A DNA stretch of 64,000 nt, taken from contig JAIVFH010000139.1 of assembly GCA_025765595.1 (NCBI GenBank), forward strand, positions 1-64,000. The letters are read 5' to 3'. This DNA comes from Obelidium mucronatum (taxonomy: Eukaryota > Chytridiomycota > Chytridiomycetes > Chytridiales > Chytriomycetaceae). Positions 19,001 to 31,050 of the stretch are shown one piece after another (the first letter of the stretch is position 1; every line of letters begins with the position of its first letter). The notes under the pieces were generated by a model. The model was not told the DNA's origin and ran no database searches. It was given only the letters and a program-made list of their open reading frames with translations. The translations under genes were made by a program, and so were the position numbers.

Positions 19001-22000
19001 GCCAGGCCTGGTGTTGCATGAAGTAGAAGCTTGTGAAGACCTAGCTTGAAAGTAACAATTGCTAGAAATTGATTGTTTACAAGTTCTGATTTGAGGCTGG
19101 AGAGTTTGCCAGGCTTGTGTAGTTCAGGAAGACAGAAGAGCATCTTGGCAATTAAATAACCAAGTACAGAATCCCCTAGTGGAAAGGATTACCAACATCA
19201 GCTTCTGTACTCTTTGAAATGAATCAAATACCCAAAAACTCTAACCTCTGGAAACAGTAAGGAATGCCATAAATGTGAATGGCAGACACATGTGCCAATG
19301 CTTCCACAGCCAAATTATTGTCATTGAAACAATAACCCAGTTTCTTAAACAACTGGTCCCTGAGAAGCTGATGATTTTGGTTGGAATTCTGATTGATCAT
19401 ACTGGAACCCAACATATTGGCTTTCAATCGAATTGACTCAATTCGGAAAGAATAAGCCGTCAAAGACTCTTCAAACTCATCCCCAAAAAATACTCGGACA
19501 GCCTTCCCCCCACCTACGACCCCTGTTGAGACAACACATGCGCCAACAATGGATTCCACAAGATCAGCCGCACTTTTATCTGAAACATGTTGAGTTTGTG
19601 GGGTGCCGGTGGGCAGCAACCAAGTTTTCCTTGAAATTGGCTCACAAAGCAACACATTAGGTAGCTTATTGTAAATGCTCATTTTCAAAAGATTCTTATT
19701 CCGTTCAAGCAGAACCCGAGACCTTGATAACCAACCCTCGTCTCTGGTTGGATTCAGCGTAAATAAATGCAGGGAGAGGTACATTTTGAGGAATGAATCA
19801 CCCAGAAACTCGAGACGCTCATAATCTTGGTGGCATTGTGCTCCAGCTGAAGTAAGTGCAGTTTGGAATAGGGCAGGTGTTGAGTAGTCCATAAGTTTCA
19901 AAGACTGTTGAATCTCTAGGGCGCAGAGTCGATGATATAAGGTTTGAATAAGAATTGGCATGAAACAGGCAGTTTCTGCGAAGAGAGTAAACGGGATTGG
20001 GTAGGGAGTACAGAATTGAGGGATCAGATAAAGGATTTCTTGCCGAGACGTTGTTTCAGAACGACCGCTTTGGTGCATATGGGGAATCAAAGAAGCAAGT
20101 AAAACAGGTTGATTTTTGAGAATGGTATCTTGGACATTCAATCGCTGTTGGTAGTAAGCCGCTAAAGAAGAAAACCCCTCAAACTGGACTGAATATGGCG
20201 AAACATGGTGCAGAACGGCATGCACTTGAAACTTGCGACCATAAAATGCACAATCTTCAACAATTAGCTCCTGATCTAGTTCTTGGAATAAAACAGCGAA
20301 ATCCACTAACGCCTCTGCACTTGGCTCATGCTGTTTGAGTTCTTGGTTGTCATTTTGTGTCTGCTTGAGTTCGCCGAACTTGGTCAAAGATACTGCAGCA
20401 AGCATATCCCAATCAACCAATTCATCAGCCTTGGCGGAATCACCCAAATTTAGAAGCGCACTTTCTCCGTCAACAAGAGGAACCACAGAAAGCAAATAAT
20501 CATTTTTTCCACAACTTGTTGGAGGCGTTCTTCGAAGCAAACCATTAAAGAATATCGCATTGGTGAACCTTTGAATCAATTCCTCCCGAGCCCCATTCAC
20601 TTGAATGGCCGTTGAGCATGGTATAAATCGTACAGATTGCGGTTGTTTATCAATCAACAAGATGTGGGTATCATCAACGATTTGATTTGGAAGCTTGAAA
20701 GGAAGAACCACGGCCATATCCAAAACGCGACTATTCTCAGATAATTGAAATAGAACCAGATATCGTTGATCAATCTTGTTTGTGGCAGTTTCGACTTGTA
20801 AAAATGCTTGGGGTATATACACGTTGTAGGGAGCTACACAATAAGCATCTACTTGAGATTCCACGCCAGTGATGGAAGTTATATTGACATCTTCGGACGG
20901 AGCTTTTGACTGAAGCTTGACATCAAAACGCACAGGTCTCAGAAAATCATCAAAACTGCCATCCGTGTACAGTCTCTTCACACCTTCAATTGCGGCGCTT
21001 CGTTTTGCCCCCATCTTTGTGCGGTGAGGCTTTCCTGAAAGAAAATGACAGCTCGCGGGAGCGTTGACAGGCAGCTGCAGAGCTGAAACCCAACCCATTT
21101 CACATAAACCCGCCGAGTTCGGTACAAGAGCTGGCCCCGTGTGAAATACAGGCATCGAATCAGCAAAAGAATCATGTGGAAGCAGGCTGCAGTACTGATG
21201 AATTGCAGAAACGGCCGCCAAAGATGACATTTTTGCCCCCGAAGGAATCTCAAATATATCGTCTTTTGTAAAGTTGATGGCATGTTCGAGTACAGAATCT
21301 GGTTCGACATCAGAGGCGGCTTCTTCTCTGTTCACAAGAAACTCTTTCATTTGGACTTCATCTCCCTCCAGTGTTTTGAGGGACTCGATTGTTCGGGTAT
21401 CGTCTTCTTGAACAAGCAATACATAACTACTGTTTTTGTGACGCGCCCGACCCCGAGATTGGATATTGGAAATAACCGTTTTGACATTATCAAAACGAAC
21501 CACCAAATTGCATGGCTGTATATCAATTCCTTCTTCTGCAACCTAACCAAAACAATGAGTCAAAATAAATATACAACCCAGCAACAGAGGGTAGCACCTT
21601 CGTCGCGATTAATAAATTGATCTTTCCGGGTTGAAAGTCAGCCAAGATCCTTTTTTGAGTGTTGATTTCCGTGGGGCGATTGGTGACTATCGAATTAGCT
21701 GCTGCTGCGGAGAAGACATTCTTTCTGGTGGAGCCGCCAGCAGCACCGCTGTGACCTGTCAAGCATTCTGAACGGACAAACTCCAATCCTTCACAACGTG
21801 GAATCAGCGCATTGAGGAGCCTCGCAGTCAGTCTCTTATCTACAAAGACAATTCCGCAAAATGACTCTGCAGATACTGAATATGGTTGCAAAACTCTAAC
21901 AAGCGACATGAATTTTCCTACGAAAGGGATGAGACAGAATCCAGTGTTTCGAAAAATACCTACGAACCGCTGATGGTATCCAACAAATTCTTTGACAGTG

Positions 22001-23511
22001 GTGAACTGCAATTAAATTCAAAGCCCTTTATGTCTTGGTTGGTTGAGGGGGTAGTATCACTGATTTCACCGTCTTCCATTTCCTCATTCTCATCACTGGC
22101 GCTACAATTGTTCGAAAACTATTTTGGCTGCAGATTTCGTGAATTCATGGAATAGATGGCTTTTAGCCATGGCTGAAAGCAAAGACTTCATTAAATTAAA
22201 AAGAATCCCTGCATGCACTTTCGGCAACTTACTTTCTGCATCAACAGTATAAAACTCCCTCTTGGGATTATCGCCCAAAAAATCAGCTCCGCAAGCAACA
22301 TCGTCAACATAAATCGAATCATCTGATGAATCCTTAAAAGTTGAATCAATGGCCTCCGATTCTCTTTCGGCCAACTTCCTCAAATGATGGTCCCTCCTCT
22401 CCCGAATGACGGCGAGAGATTTGTCCAGAGAAAAAATAGCATCCCTCAAATACACATCACACACCCATGCGCCAAAATCTTCTTGTACTCCTCGTGCGTC
22501 GCTGTGTAATTTTCTAAGTTGGGGTATATCTGCGATTCCTTGTTCTTCGAGCTTCTTGAGGATATTCGAGGAAGCTGAGAATGGGTTTGGGGTGTATGTG
22601 ACGATGGTCTTGGTGGGGACTTATCACATAATGTTGAAGGTCACTGTGGGAGTCGGTGGTTAATCGCCTTTGAACAAAGATTCGTTTCGAGTTGGCTGGG
22701 AGTAACGATTATAAGAAGACAAGAAAGAAAAATAATCCCCAATTATACTTGATGGAGAGCTGAATATTACTTGAAGCGTTTCGATTTGATATTGGCGAAG
22801 CTGTCATTCCGAAGACACGCGGTTTTTCAGCGTCAACAGTAGGAACGTAATGAAGTGCCATGAATTTGGTTATAAGTATTGTTTTTCCGAGCGTTATGGC
22901 ATTCGTCAAACACAATGAGATTTATCTAAACGAATGTAAATATCTGGGTCGGGAGTCATGTGTTGAAACAAACCTCCTTCATTGTCAATATCCCTCGCCG
23001 CAGAATCATTTCGAAAATCGCTGGAGTCATAACCATGCATCCGCATGCTTTAATTTCGTTGCTCCATTTTTGAATGGGCCACTGGAAGAAAGGCATAAAC
23101 AGTTCGTGTTTTTGGTTTCATCGTCTTACGTTATCAACCTTTAGATCCCCGTGGTACAATCTGACTGCAAAATCGCAATTTTGACTCAAATAGTTTGCTT
23201 GCTGGGTTGCAAGGGGAACTTGTGGAGCCATAAACACCGAGACTCGTTTCTGAATTCAAGTTGAGACCGAGATCGAATGCCACAAGTCCATCGCACCTGG
23301 CCTTTCAAGTAGTCCAGTTCATAGTAATATTTGATCAGCAACAGGGCGATCAGCGTCTTTCCTGTCCCCGTAGGAAGGACCACAAGAGTATTTTGCGTCT
23401 AAAGACAACCCAAATAATCAGAGCCAAAGAGAGCAACCACAGCGGAGTTACTTTGGCAGCCTCAAAGATAAATCGTTGATATTCGCGAGGTTTGCACTCT
23501 TCAGATGCCAT
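18745..23511 (-). CDS. dcr: Dicer ribonuclease
   Basis: Processes long dsRNA to small RNAs. The N-terminus is MASEECKPREYQRFIFEAAK (an in-frame Met also exists at 23568). The helicase domain has PTGTGKT, DECH (FDECHNARKNN at ~22900), FGMTASP, INLLIATKV and QSRGRAR. A dimerisation domain shows as SAIHQYCSLLPHDSF. RNase IIIa has YERLEFLGDSFLKMY and SAADLVESIVGA. RNase IIIb has FQRLEFLGDSVLGY (split by an intron at ~19169-19223) and KVAGDILESIIGA. Both catalytic Glu/Asp sets are present. No C-terminal dsRBD is visible, and a PAZ domain is not obvious. The gene ends MQAGYSLVS at 18745. It is divergent from the THP3-like gene, with 155 bp between starts. Its 3' end is duplicated in both arms of the inverted repeat downstream. 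Confidence 0.93.
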
Positions 23512-23666
23512 GCAGTTTTGCTCTGTTTTTGTTGTCCAACAATTTGTTTTCAAAAATAGAACACGCATGAGTTACCCCACCCCAGCGTCGGCCAGTTGGT
23601 AAAAAGAAAAGAGCGACCTTGCCTTGAATGTTTTTCAAACAACTTTCAGGTTTCCCGCTGGCGCCA
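23512..23666. promoter_or_regulatory. Shared divergent promoter, Dicer / THP3-like
   Basis: The 155 bp between the two start codons must hold both promoters and 5' leaders. No TATA box or other clear motif is seen. Confidence 0.45.
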
Positions 23667-26083
23667 ATGTCCGCACGGCAATCTCGACAGCCTGCAATTC
23701 CGCCTGGCGCTCCCACGGACATCAACAGTCCCGAGTACGCTGTGTGGTACCAGTGGTACATGAGCCAGTATCTGCAGCAGCAGCAGCTCGCGATGCCAGC
23801 GGCCCAACAGCAACAACTACAACAACTACAGCCACAACCTCAACCTCAACAATCAGAGCAGCCGCAATCGTACGTTTAGCATGTGTGCACTTTAATCGAA
23901 TTGTCTCTAAAGTGCATCCACGTAATTAGAAAACTGCAAATGGCGATGGCTGAGCTGGCAATGAAGTCGAAAGCCGGTGCAACACTATCGCCTCAAAAGG
24001 CTCAACAAAACCAGGAAATGCTAGCAAAAGCGTCGCAGTTCAAACCTCATTCGAAAAGTATTGTAGAACTGCGTAACGCTCTATTGTTTAATTAAGATGC
24101 TATCTATCAGAACCGGCCTATATTCCTGTAAAGACAGGGCTTTCCGATGCAGCTGCAGCTGCAGCAAATCTGATAAAACCTTCTTATGCCTCGGTTACCG
24201 CTGCGTCAACATCTAGTACTTCGGCTGCACCAGCCGGACCGAATCCTTTGACAAAACTGAAGCTAAAGTAAATCATCCTGATAAGATGCAAAGCTACATC
24301 TTATTAACACGCGTTGTAACCACTCCGAAAGAAACTTTGTCGATAGAGTTTTCAACGTCGCCGGACCTGCCAGGAAACCGGAGGCAGAGCGATACTTGGG
24401 GCCATTGATTCAATCGATTCAAAGCAAAGGAGCCATGGACACGACTGATTGGGATAAAATGAGCATACCAGCCTTGTGCGTATGAAAAACTTTATACGTA
24501 CCCTGAAGGGTTTATTAATCCCTCCATCACGCCAGTCTATTAACAGACCCGGGCACAGAATCATCCTCTCCCGCCACGACGACGGCCTCTAAAAAGCGTA
24601 AAAAGTTTTCCCTCGACCTCCTTGAAGATCGTGGAAATGTTCCCATCTCTCCGACAAACACCACATTACTGAAATCCAAACATCCGAAACTCACATCCGC
24701 AGATAACCCCCCTTCCATTTCCACAGCATCGTCCCCTGCCTTAGATTATCTACCGCAATATCTCCGAACAGAAGAAATTGCACGACGCGAGGAACGGGCT
24801 CGTAGGTTCCAAGATGTGGACGGTGCAGCATCAAAACAAAAGCAACGCGACAATGCAAAAGCGGCGCGTGAACGAGCGCTTCAGGCGGCCGCTTTTGCGC
24901 GAGGAGAAGAGAATCCAGACGTTATTGATTGGGACGAATATACGATTATTGGAGTGTGTGAACGACTGGAAAAGAGTTATTTGCGTTTGACTTCAGTTGG
25001 GTTTCAATTGCAATCTCTCCTCTTCTGCGTCTTGTGTGCTTTTTTTTTATGAATGTCCTTCATTGTGAAATAGGCACCCGACCCTGCAACCGTTCGTCCT
25101 TTGCATATTCTTCGACAAACACTAGACTTATTAGGTCGAAAATGGAAACAAGATCAAAATTACACGTATATTTGCGATCAATTCAAGAGTCTGCGGCAAG
25201 ATTTGACTGTCCAACGTATCAAGAATGATTTTACAGTCAAAGTGTATGAATCACATGCTAGAATTGCTCTAGAAAAGGTTTGCTTTGTTGTTATTAATTT
25301 TTATACCATCGCTGCTTTAACTTTTAATAAAAAATAAGGGCGACGTTGGAGAGTATAATCAATGCCAAGCACAACTCAAGGAGCTATATCGACACGGGCT
25401 ACAAGGTTGTAAAGATGAGTTTTTGGGATACAGAATTCTTTACATGGTCTACACAATGAATCGAACAGGTATGTGTTTTGCACTGAAAAGTTCGATATTA
25501 ATGAAAAAATTAAAAACCAGAGCAAGTAAGAATCTTGAGCGAACTGACACCAACCGAAACCTCTGCTCCTTCTGTACAGCATGCCCTGGGCGTTCGAATG
25601 GCAGTCAGCACAGGAGACTATCATACACTATTTAAGCTATACAACGCATCTCCTTGTATGTCAATATACCTCATGGATCTGTTTATTGAGCGGGAAAGAA
25701 TCAAAGCGCTCAAGACGATATCGCGGGCGTTCCGGCCGAGTTTAAAAGTTTCTTATTTGGCCAAGGAGCTTGGGTTTATAGTTGGGGGCGAAAACGCGAC
25801 TTTGATGGATGAAGGAGTAGATTCCAAAAACGTCAAGGTTGGAGTGGAGGATTGCTTTTCTTGGTTAAAGGGGATGGGTACTCCGTTTGTTGAAGGACCT
25901 GAAGAAGATGTAGAAGTCCTTATTGGTAAAGGAAAGAAGGCGAAGACTGTGGTTAAGAAGGTAAGAAAGGAAGTTGGCGTAATGGAGGCGGCAGTTGATT
26001 TAAAGGCCGCTGCTGTCTTCTTTGTTGGCAAAATGAATGAAATCCTCGGAAAAGGCGTCGATATTAAAGGACAAATACATTGA
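23667..26083 (+). CDS. THP3: THP3/LENG8-like SAC3-family protein
   Basis: Yeast Thp3 (with Csn12) acts in transcription elongation and mRNA maturation; LENG8 is the animal relative. The N-terminus is Gln-rich and disordered ([18 protein letters not shown], then poly-Q), followed by a basic middle ([14 protein letters not shown]). The SAC3/GANP-type domain begins [20 protein letters not shown] and has [54 protein letters not shown] and ELYRHG. It ends in a winged-helix-like part with [20 protein letters not shown]. At least six short introns are crossed. The start at 23667 (MSARQSRQ) is preferred over 23628. Confidence 0.85.
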
Positions 26084-26163
26084 TATTGAGTATTTTTGAA
26101 GGGTTCCATGTGGATCATGATTTTGAACAAATAAATAATAGTTTTGAGTCAACATAATAACGC

Positions 26164-27415
26164 TTAGAATACATCTTGCTTTTCAACCTTGTAATATTCA
26201 TCCCCGCCCAAGACACCATTCTCGTGAATTTGCAACTCGCTCTGCGAAAACGCCTCAAAGACAACGGGGCATGCCAATTTCATCATAACCGCCAGCATTG
26301 TTTTGTTTGACAAGCCAGTGTATTGCGTTCGCTTATTCCAGTAATGCACACCCACCGCTTCGTCTGCAAATTGCGCAGCTACGTTGCATTGATCAGTGAA
26401 ACGGTCGAAAAGACTTCCTCGGTTTTCATATTGAATAGGAAACATTCGCGACATTGGTGCAACCGAAAGGCCCTCACACGCCAAATGCGGAGACTGAGAT
26501 TTACAGTTTTTTTCGTATGCTCGTGTGACCATATCCGGACCATTATAACCCCTAACGTAATCGACATCAGCTGAAAAGACCAAACAATTACTCCACTCAC
26601 CAAGTATATCCTTGAAAGGTGTTAACAAACTCCTCCATTACAGCCCACATGAACGCATCTCTTCTTTCCACACTAAAGAAGGCATTATTCATTCTGTTTG
26701 GATCCTGCATGACGATACTTCGCCCCATTGCTCCAACAGGATTCAAGCTCAAAATATCCAAATCCAAGTAGACCCCGCCTCTTTTATAAAGAATTCCGAG
26801 TCGGAATGCGTTCCCAAGATTTTGGTCCACCCATTTCGACTCTTTCCATCGTTGTTCGAGCCACCATTGTTCCAGCGGTGTCTGGAGCATTGCTCTTTCC
26901 CAGTCCAGTGGAATGATTGCAATTCTGTTTCGCATATGAGAAGGTAGAGCAGATTTCCACTTTGAAATGGCGGTTTGAAAGGCTACGGGGTTTTTGGCAT
27001 GGATTCGGATTGTGTGGTGGGGGTTCTGCCGAGCTGCTGATTCGATGGAGCATAGATATTTTGGGTTTTCTAATTGCTGGTTGTAATGAAGGAAAAAGAT
27101 TTCGGAGGGTATCTTGGTTGTTGGTGTGATATGAGTGGGGCTTGTTGCATTGAGGAAGTGGGTTCCCGGATGCACAGCCCTGTCAATGTAGTGATTGCAG
27201 TTCCTTTGATTCTGTACTATGCTTTCATTCGCTTTAAGTGATGATCGAAGCTCAATTGCTGTCTTGATGAGGGTTTGATCTGGTTTGGGAAACGACTGCA
27301 TTCGAACAGGCCGTAGGAGGTTCAGCGAAACCAGAAACGTCAAGCATACAATAGTCGCAACTACGTGAATGGCTTTGAGGCGGGGAGGAAGAATCATGAT
27401 TGAAAGTCTTGGCAC
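26164..27415 (-). CDS. GT32-type glycosyltransferase, tandem copy 1
   Basis: Type II Golgi glycosyltransferase with a short cytoplasmic tail, membrane anchor (HVVATIVCLTFLVSLNLL) and lumenal catalytic domain. Key features are PSEIFFLHYNQQLENP, CSIESAARQNP, QNLGNAFRLGILYKRGG and VYLDLDILSLNP with the metal-binding DXD. After an intron (~26560-26600) comes the alpha-1,4-glycosyltransferase C-terminal part GYNGPDMVTRAYEKNC and GVHYWNKRTQ. Relatives include OCH1-type and A4GALT-type enzymes; the donor and acceptor sugars cannot be read from sequence. First of four tandem paralogues on the same strand, so a role in cell-wall or secreted glycan diversity is inferred. Confidence 0.82.
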
Positions 27416-27440
27416 AGTTCTATTTTAAGATCAATTTCAT

Positions 27441-28777
27441 TCAAAACCTCATTCCCTTTTCCACTTCTTTGTAAGCTTTCGCCCCAAGCAGCCCATTTAC
27501 TCCAATTCCAAGCTGTTGGTCGGAAAATGCGCGAAATATACCTGGGCAAGCGTTCTTCAATACAACCGCCGTCAGGGTTTCGTTGGAAATCACCGTCTTT
27601 GGGGTACGTTTGTTCCACCAGTGAAGCCCAACAGCCGTCTCTGAAATAGTGCGTAATAAATCACAATGATTTGTCCAGTCTTCAAACAGCCAAGCCCTCT
27701 CTCCGTACTTGATGGGAAAGAAACTTGACGTTGGGGCAACATTTAACCCATCACACACTACGGATAATTCAGTTGATCCGCAAGTTTTGTTATAAGCTCT
27801 TGTGATCATCTCAGGACCGTTCCAACCCCTGCGAATATATGTTAAAGAAACCACTGTGGACTCAAAGTGTAGTACCAGCGATATCCATTGAAAGCATCAA
27901 CGAACTCTTGCATAACAGCCCAAATAAATTTATCCTCCTTGGAGAAACTAAAATACGCGTTATTGAGTCGCTTCGAGTCCTGCTTCGCCAGACTCCTCCC
28001 GATTTCGGCCAATGGATTCACACTAACAATATCCATATCCAAATAGACACCACCATATTTCCAAATAAGGCCCAGTCTCCAGGCGTTTCCAAGGTTCTGG
28101 TTAACCCATTTTGATTTCTTGTATCTTTCTTCCCGAAACCAAGGCTCCAAAGGCGTATTCGTCATCATAGACAGCCAGTCCAGCTTTCTTATCACTATGC
28201 GGGTTGAAACAATTGTATCAATGGTGCTGCGCCAATTTTTTATAGCTGCTTCGAATGTAACAGTATCGACAACGTGGATGATAATAGTATGAAAAATATT
28301 CTGAATAGCTGCAGATTCCACAGAGCACAAGTATTTGTTGATTTCGAGGGTTGGGTTGTAGTGAAGGAAATGAATCTGTAGAGGTATATCTTGCGTTTTT
28401 GACTGATGGAATACATTGAGTTTTGAGATAACGGACAAGTCTTTGGGGTGCTTCATGTGCTCAATGAATTGGGCGCATCCATCTAAAACTGGTTGCGCCG
28501 GTTGCGGGGCTGGCAGAATATTGGGTGACAAGTCGACCAAATCTGACTCTTCAAAACTTCTATTCCCGATATAAGGCGTCGAAGCAATAATTACAATAAT
28601 GAATAATATTAGAAGGATGATTTCGAGGAGTTTTCGCTTGACAGTGATTGATTTTCGGTTTCCGCCTTGGCAAATCAGATTTGACCATAAGTTCGAGGTT
28701 CGCCTTTGTGGGAGCCGGGCATTCTCTTGCTTTAAAGCTCCAAAAGGTGCAAGCTGAGTTGTTTGACCTGAAAGCAT
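27441..28777 (-). CDS. GT32-type glycosyltransferase, tandem copy 2
   Basis: Same architecture as copy 1: membrane anchor LLEIILLILFIIVIIAS about 50 residues in, IHFLHYNPTLEINKYLC, SVESAAIQN, QNLGNAWRLGLIWKYGG, DXD in VYLDMDIVSVNPLAEIGR, and after an intron (~27830-27880) GWNGPEMITRAYNKTCG and GLHWWNKRTPK. All motif residues look intact. The stop at 27441 is only 26 bp from the start codon of copy 1. Confidence 0.82.
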
Positions 28778-29264
28778 TTTAAATCACCAATAATTTGACC
28801 AGGGCCAATCACTAAAACAGCAAGCAAAGCGACTCGCCCAAAGCTATGACGAAATTTTCTAAGAGATAAGTAGTTAATGCGTCTTGTTGCAGCTTGCGGA
28901 TTCTTGAATTAGTCGGGTGCTTCCGTTCTTGGAAGGTTGGACTCGGACAAAGTCCAGACAGCCATTCTCGCCTATACGCTATTCCTCGATTCTGTGAAAG
29001 ATAAGCGTGTCAATTTTTTCTCATACATTATACAGGGAGTTTGTGATTCGGTGGCTGACATGCACTCAAACAGTCACTGAACCAAACGTCGACCTGAAAG
29101 CGTTTTTATAATCAATTTGAATTTTTGACACGAGTTTTCTGATTCGAACTGACCTGCCAGAAATGGGATAAATCAACCCTGAGATCTTTTTTTTTGAAAA
29201 GAGAGTGTGCAGGCTGTTTCGGAATATTCGGAACGAGAGGGTGTGTGGTTCAAAATTTTATTTT
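28778..29264. other. Intergenic, no gene seen
   Basis: 487 bp between GT32 copies 2 and 3. No conserved ORF, RNA gene or repeat is recognised. It should hold the promoter of copy 2. Confidence 0.5.
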
Positions 29265-30639
29265 TCAGCGTTGCATGGAATCATCCGTTCGCATTCCAAG
29301 TTGTGAATGCGTAAACGTTCGGACCAAAGCGGGGCAGTGAGATATCATAGTGATTCGCATGATGGAAGTCTTTCGCAAATCTTGAATATTCTTGAGCCGT
29401 TTGTCCCAATAGTGTATTCCGACAGACCTTTTACGCACAGTTAATATATTGAGCCCATTGGAGAAATCTAATCATACTCGTCTGCAATCTTGCCCATTTT
29501 TTCGCACGTTTCGTCCCAATATGTCTGATCAATAGCACTTGTGTAATTAAACGGGAAAAATCTCATGGGATCCGCTAGTTCAATATTCCTGCATTCCCTT
29601 ATTTTGCATTTTCGTAAGGTTCTCGTTACGGCAGCCGGTCCGTTGTGTCCCCTTTTGAGATGATGAATGGTATGTAAGCGGTGACCCATTCCTCACCATT
29701 TATCTCCACGGAATCCGCTAACAAACTCCTTCATTACTTCCCAAATGAATAAATCTCCGGCTTCTACACTGAAGAATGCGTTGTTTGTGTTCTTTTTATC
29801 TTGACGTGCAACAGTCCGTCCCAAACCGGCCAATGGATTCACACTTATAATATCTAAGTCCATATAAACCCCTCCGTATCTAAAACATCATGGTTTGTTG
29901 TGGGCATTTACATTCTCATATTATCCCACACTCACTTCCACAAAAGACCAAGTCGAAAAGCATTTCCAAGATTCTGTTCGGGCCATTTACTGGAAGCCCA
30001 TTTTCGATTTTTATACCATTCAAAGAGGGGTGTTTCAATCATGGCTTCTTCCCAAACCAATTCTTTAACGACAACACGATCAGTTAATCCAGCATTCTTC
30101 CTCCAAGTGTCAATTTTTTCATCGAAAACGGGCTTATTTCGGGCATATATTGTTATCAAATGATCCTTATTTTGTCGTGCTGCTGATTCTATGGAACAAA
30201 GCCGACGTGGTTGTTCAAGATAGTCGTTATAGTGCAAGAAAAATATCTGCTTAGGAATAACTGAAGGCGGCAAATCTTCGAAAGCATATTTATAGTTGGC
30301 CGATAAGTAATATGTTCCTGGGGATGCGGCTCGATCAAGAAAGTGTTGACAAGACGGATTGGTTGTTGTGATCTATGTATTTGTTTTGAGGATCATCAGC
30401 GTAGACGACGTACATTGTAAACACTGAGCGAAAAATACTTCAATATTAATACTTGAATTCAGTATTTGCTGGGGAATTTCCAATGATTCGTCTGCCGGCA
30501 AGTCTGTTGGTTTGCTCTGATCTCCTGTCGCCTCGTCCATTCCAAACAAGCGAAACCCGAAATAAATGCTAGCGAGGCTGAAAACCAAGAGGCTTGTAAT
30601 TGATGCTTTCGTGGGCCGCAGTACCCCAAGTTTTCGCAT
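29265..30639 (-). CDS. GT32-type glycosyltransferase, tandem copy 3
   Basis: Reads from MRKLGVLRPTKASITSL (membrane segment SLLVFSLASIYFGFRLF) through an intron near 30372-30420, then PPSVIPKQIFFLHYNDYLEQ, CSIESAARQNKDH, QNLGNAFRLGLLWK, an intron (~29880-29930) and VYMDLDIISVNPLAGLGR with the DXD. The next exons give GHNGPAAVTRTLRKC and VGIHYWDKRLKN. It has one more intron in the catalytic region than copies 1 and 2. The final exon ends at 29265. Confidence 0.78.
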
Positions 30640-31050
30640 TTATTTATCGAGAAGAAGTTTCGCGTTCTTTCGTGTCTCACGTTTCAAGATATTATTCCGG
30701 TGCATCGAATTGTGCACTTCCGTTAGCCCACAGAGCCTTCTGACTCAAGCACTGCACGGCAATGGACTCGCAATAGAGTTTTTGTGAAGCGGTTCGAACT
30801 TCGAAAATGATAAATGCTGCGTATTTCTGGTCCAAACGCCGCAGCGATGAGTTTCAATGCAGTGCATTTATTTAGTGAAAAATAAGCGTCTTGAACTGAC
30901 CTTTCGGCAATGTCGAATTATGAACAACCAATATCGATCCAGCACTTACAACAGCCTGCAAAGCCACATTCCAGATGGCGACTGCTTGGTTTAAAAAAAT
31001 TGTGTGCATGCAAATAATATTAAAGTAAAAAAAGAACTGTTCACAAGACA
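30640..31050. other. Intergenic, no gene seen
   Basis: About 410 bp between GT32 copies 3 and 4 with no recognisable feature beyond AT-rich sequence. Confidence 0.5.
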
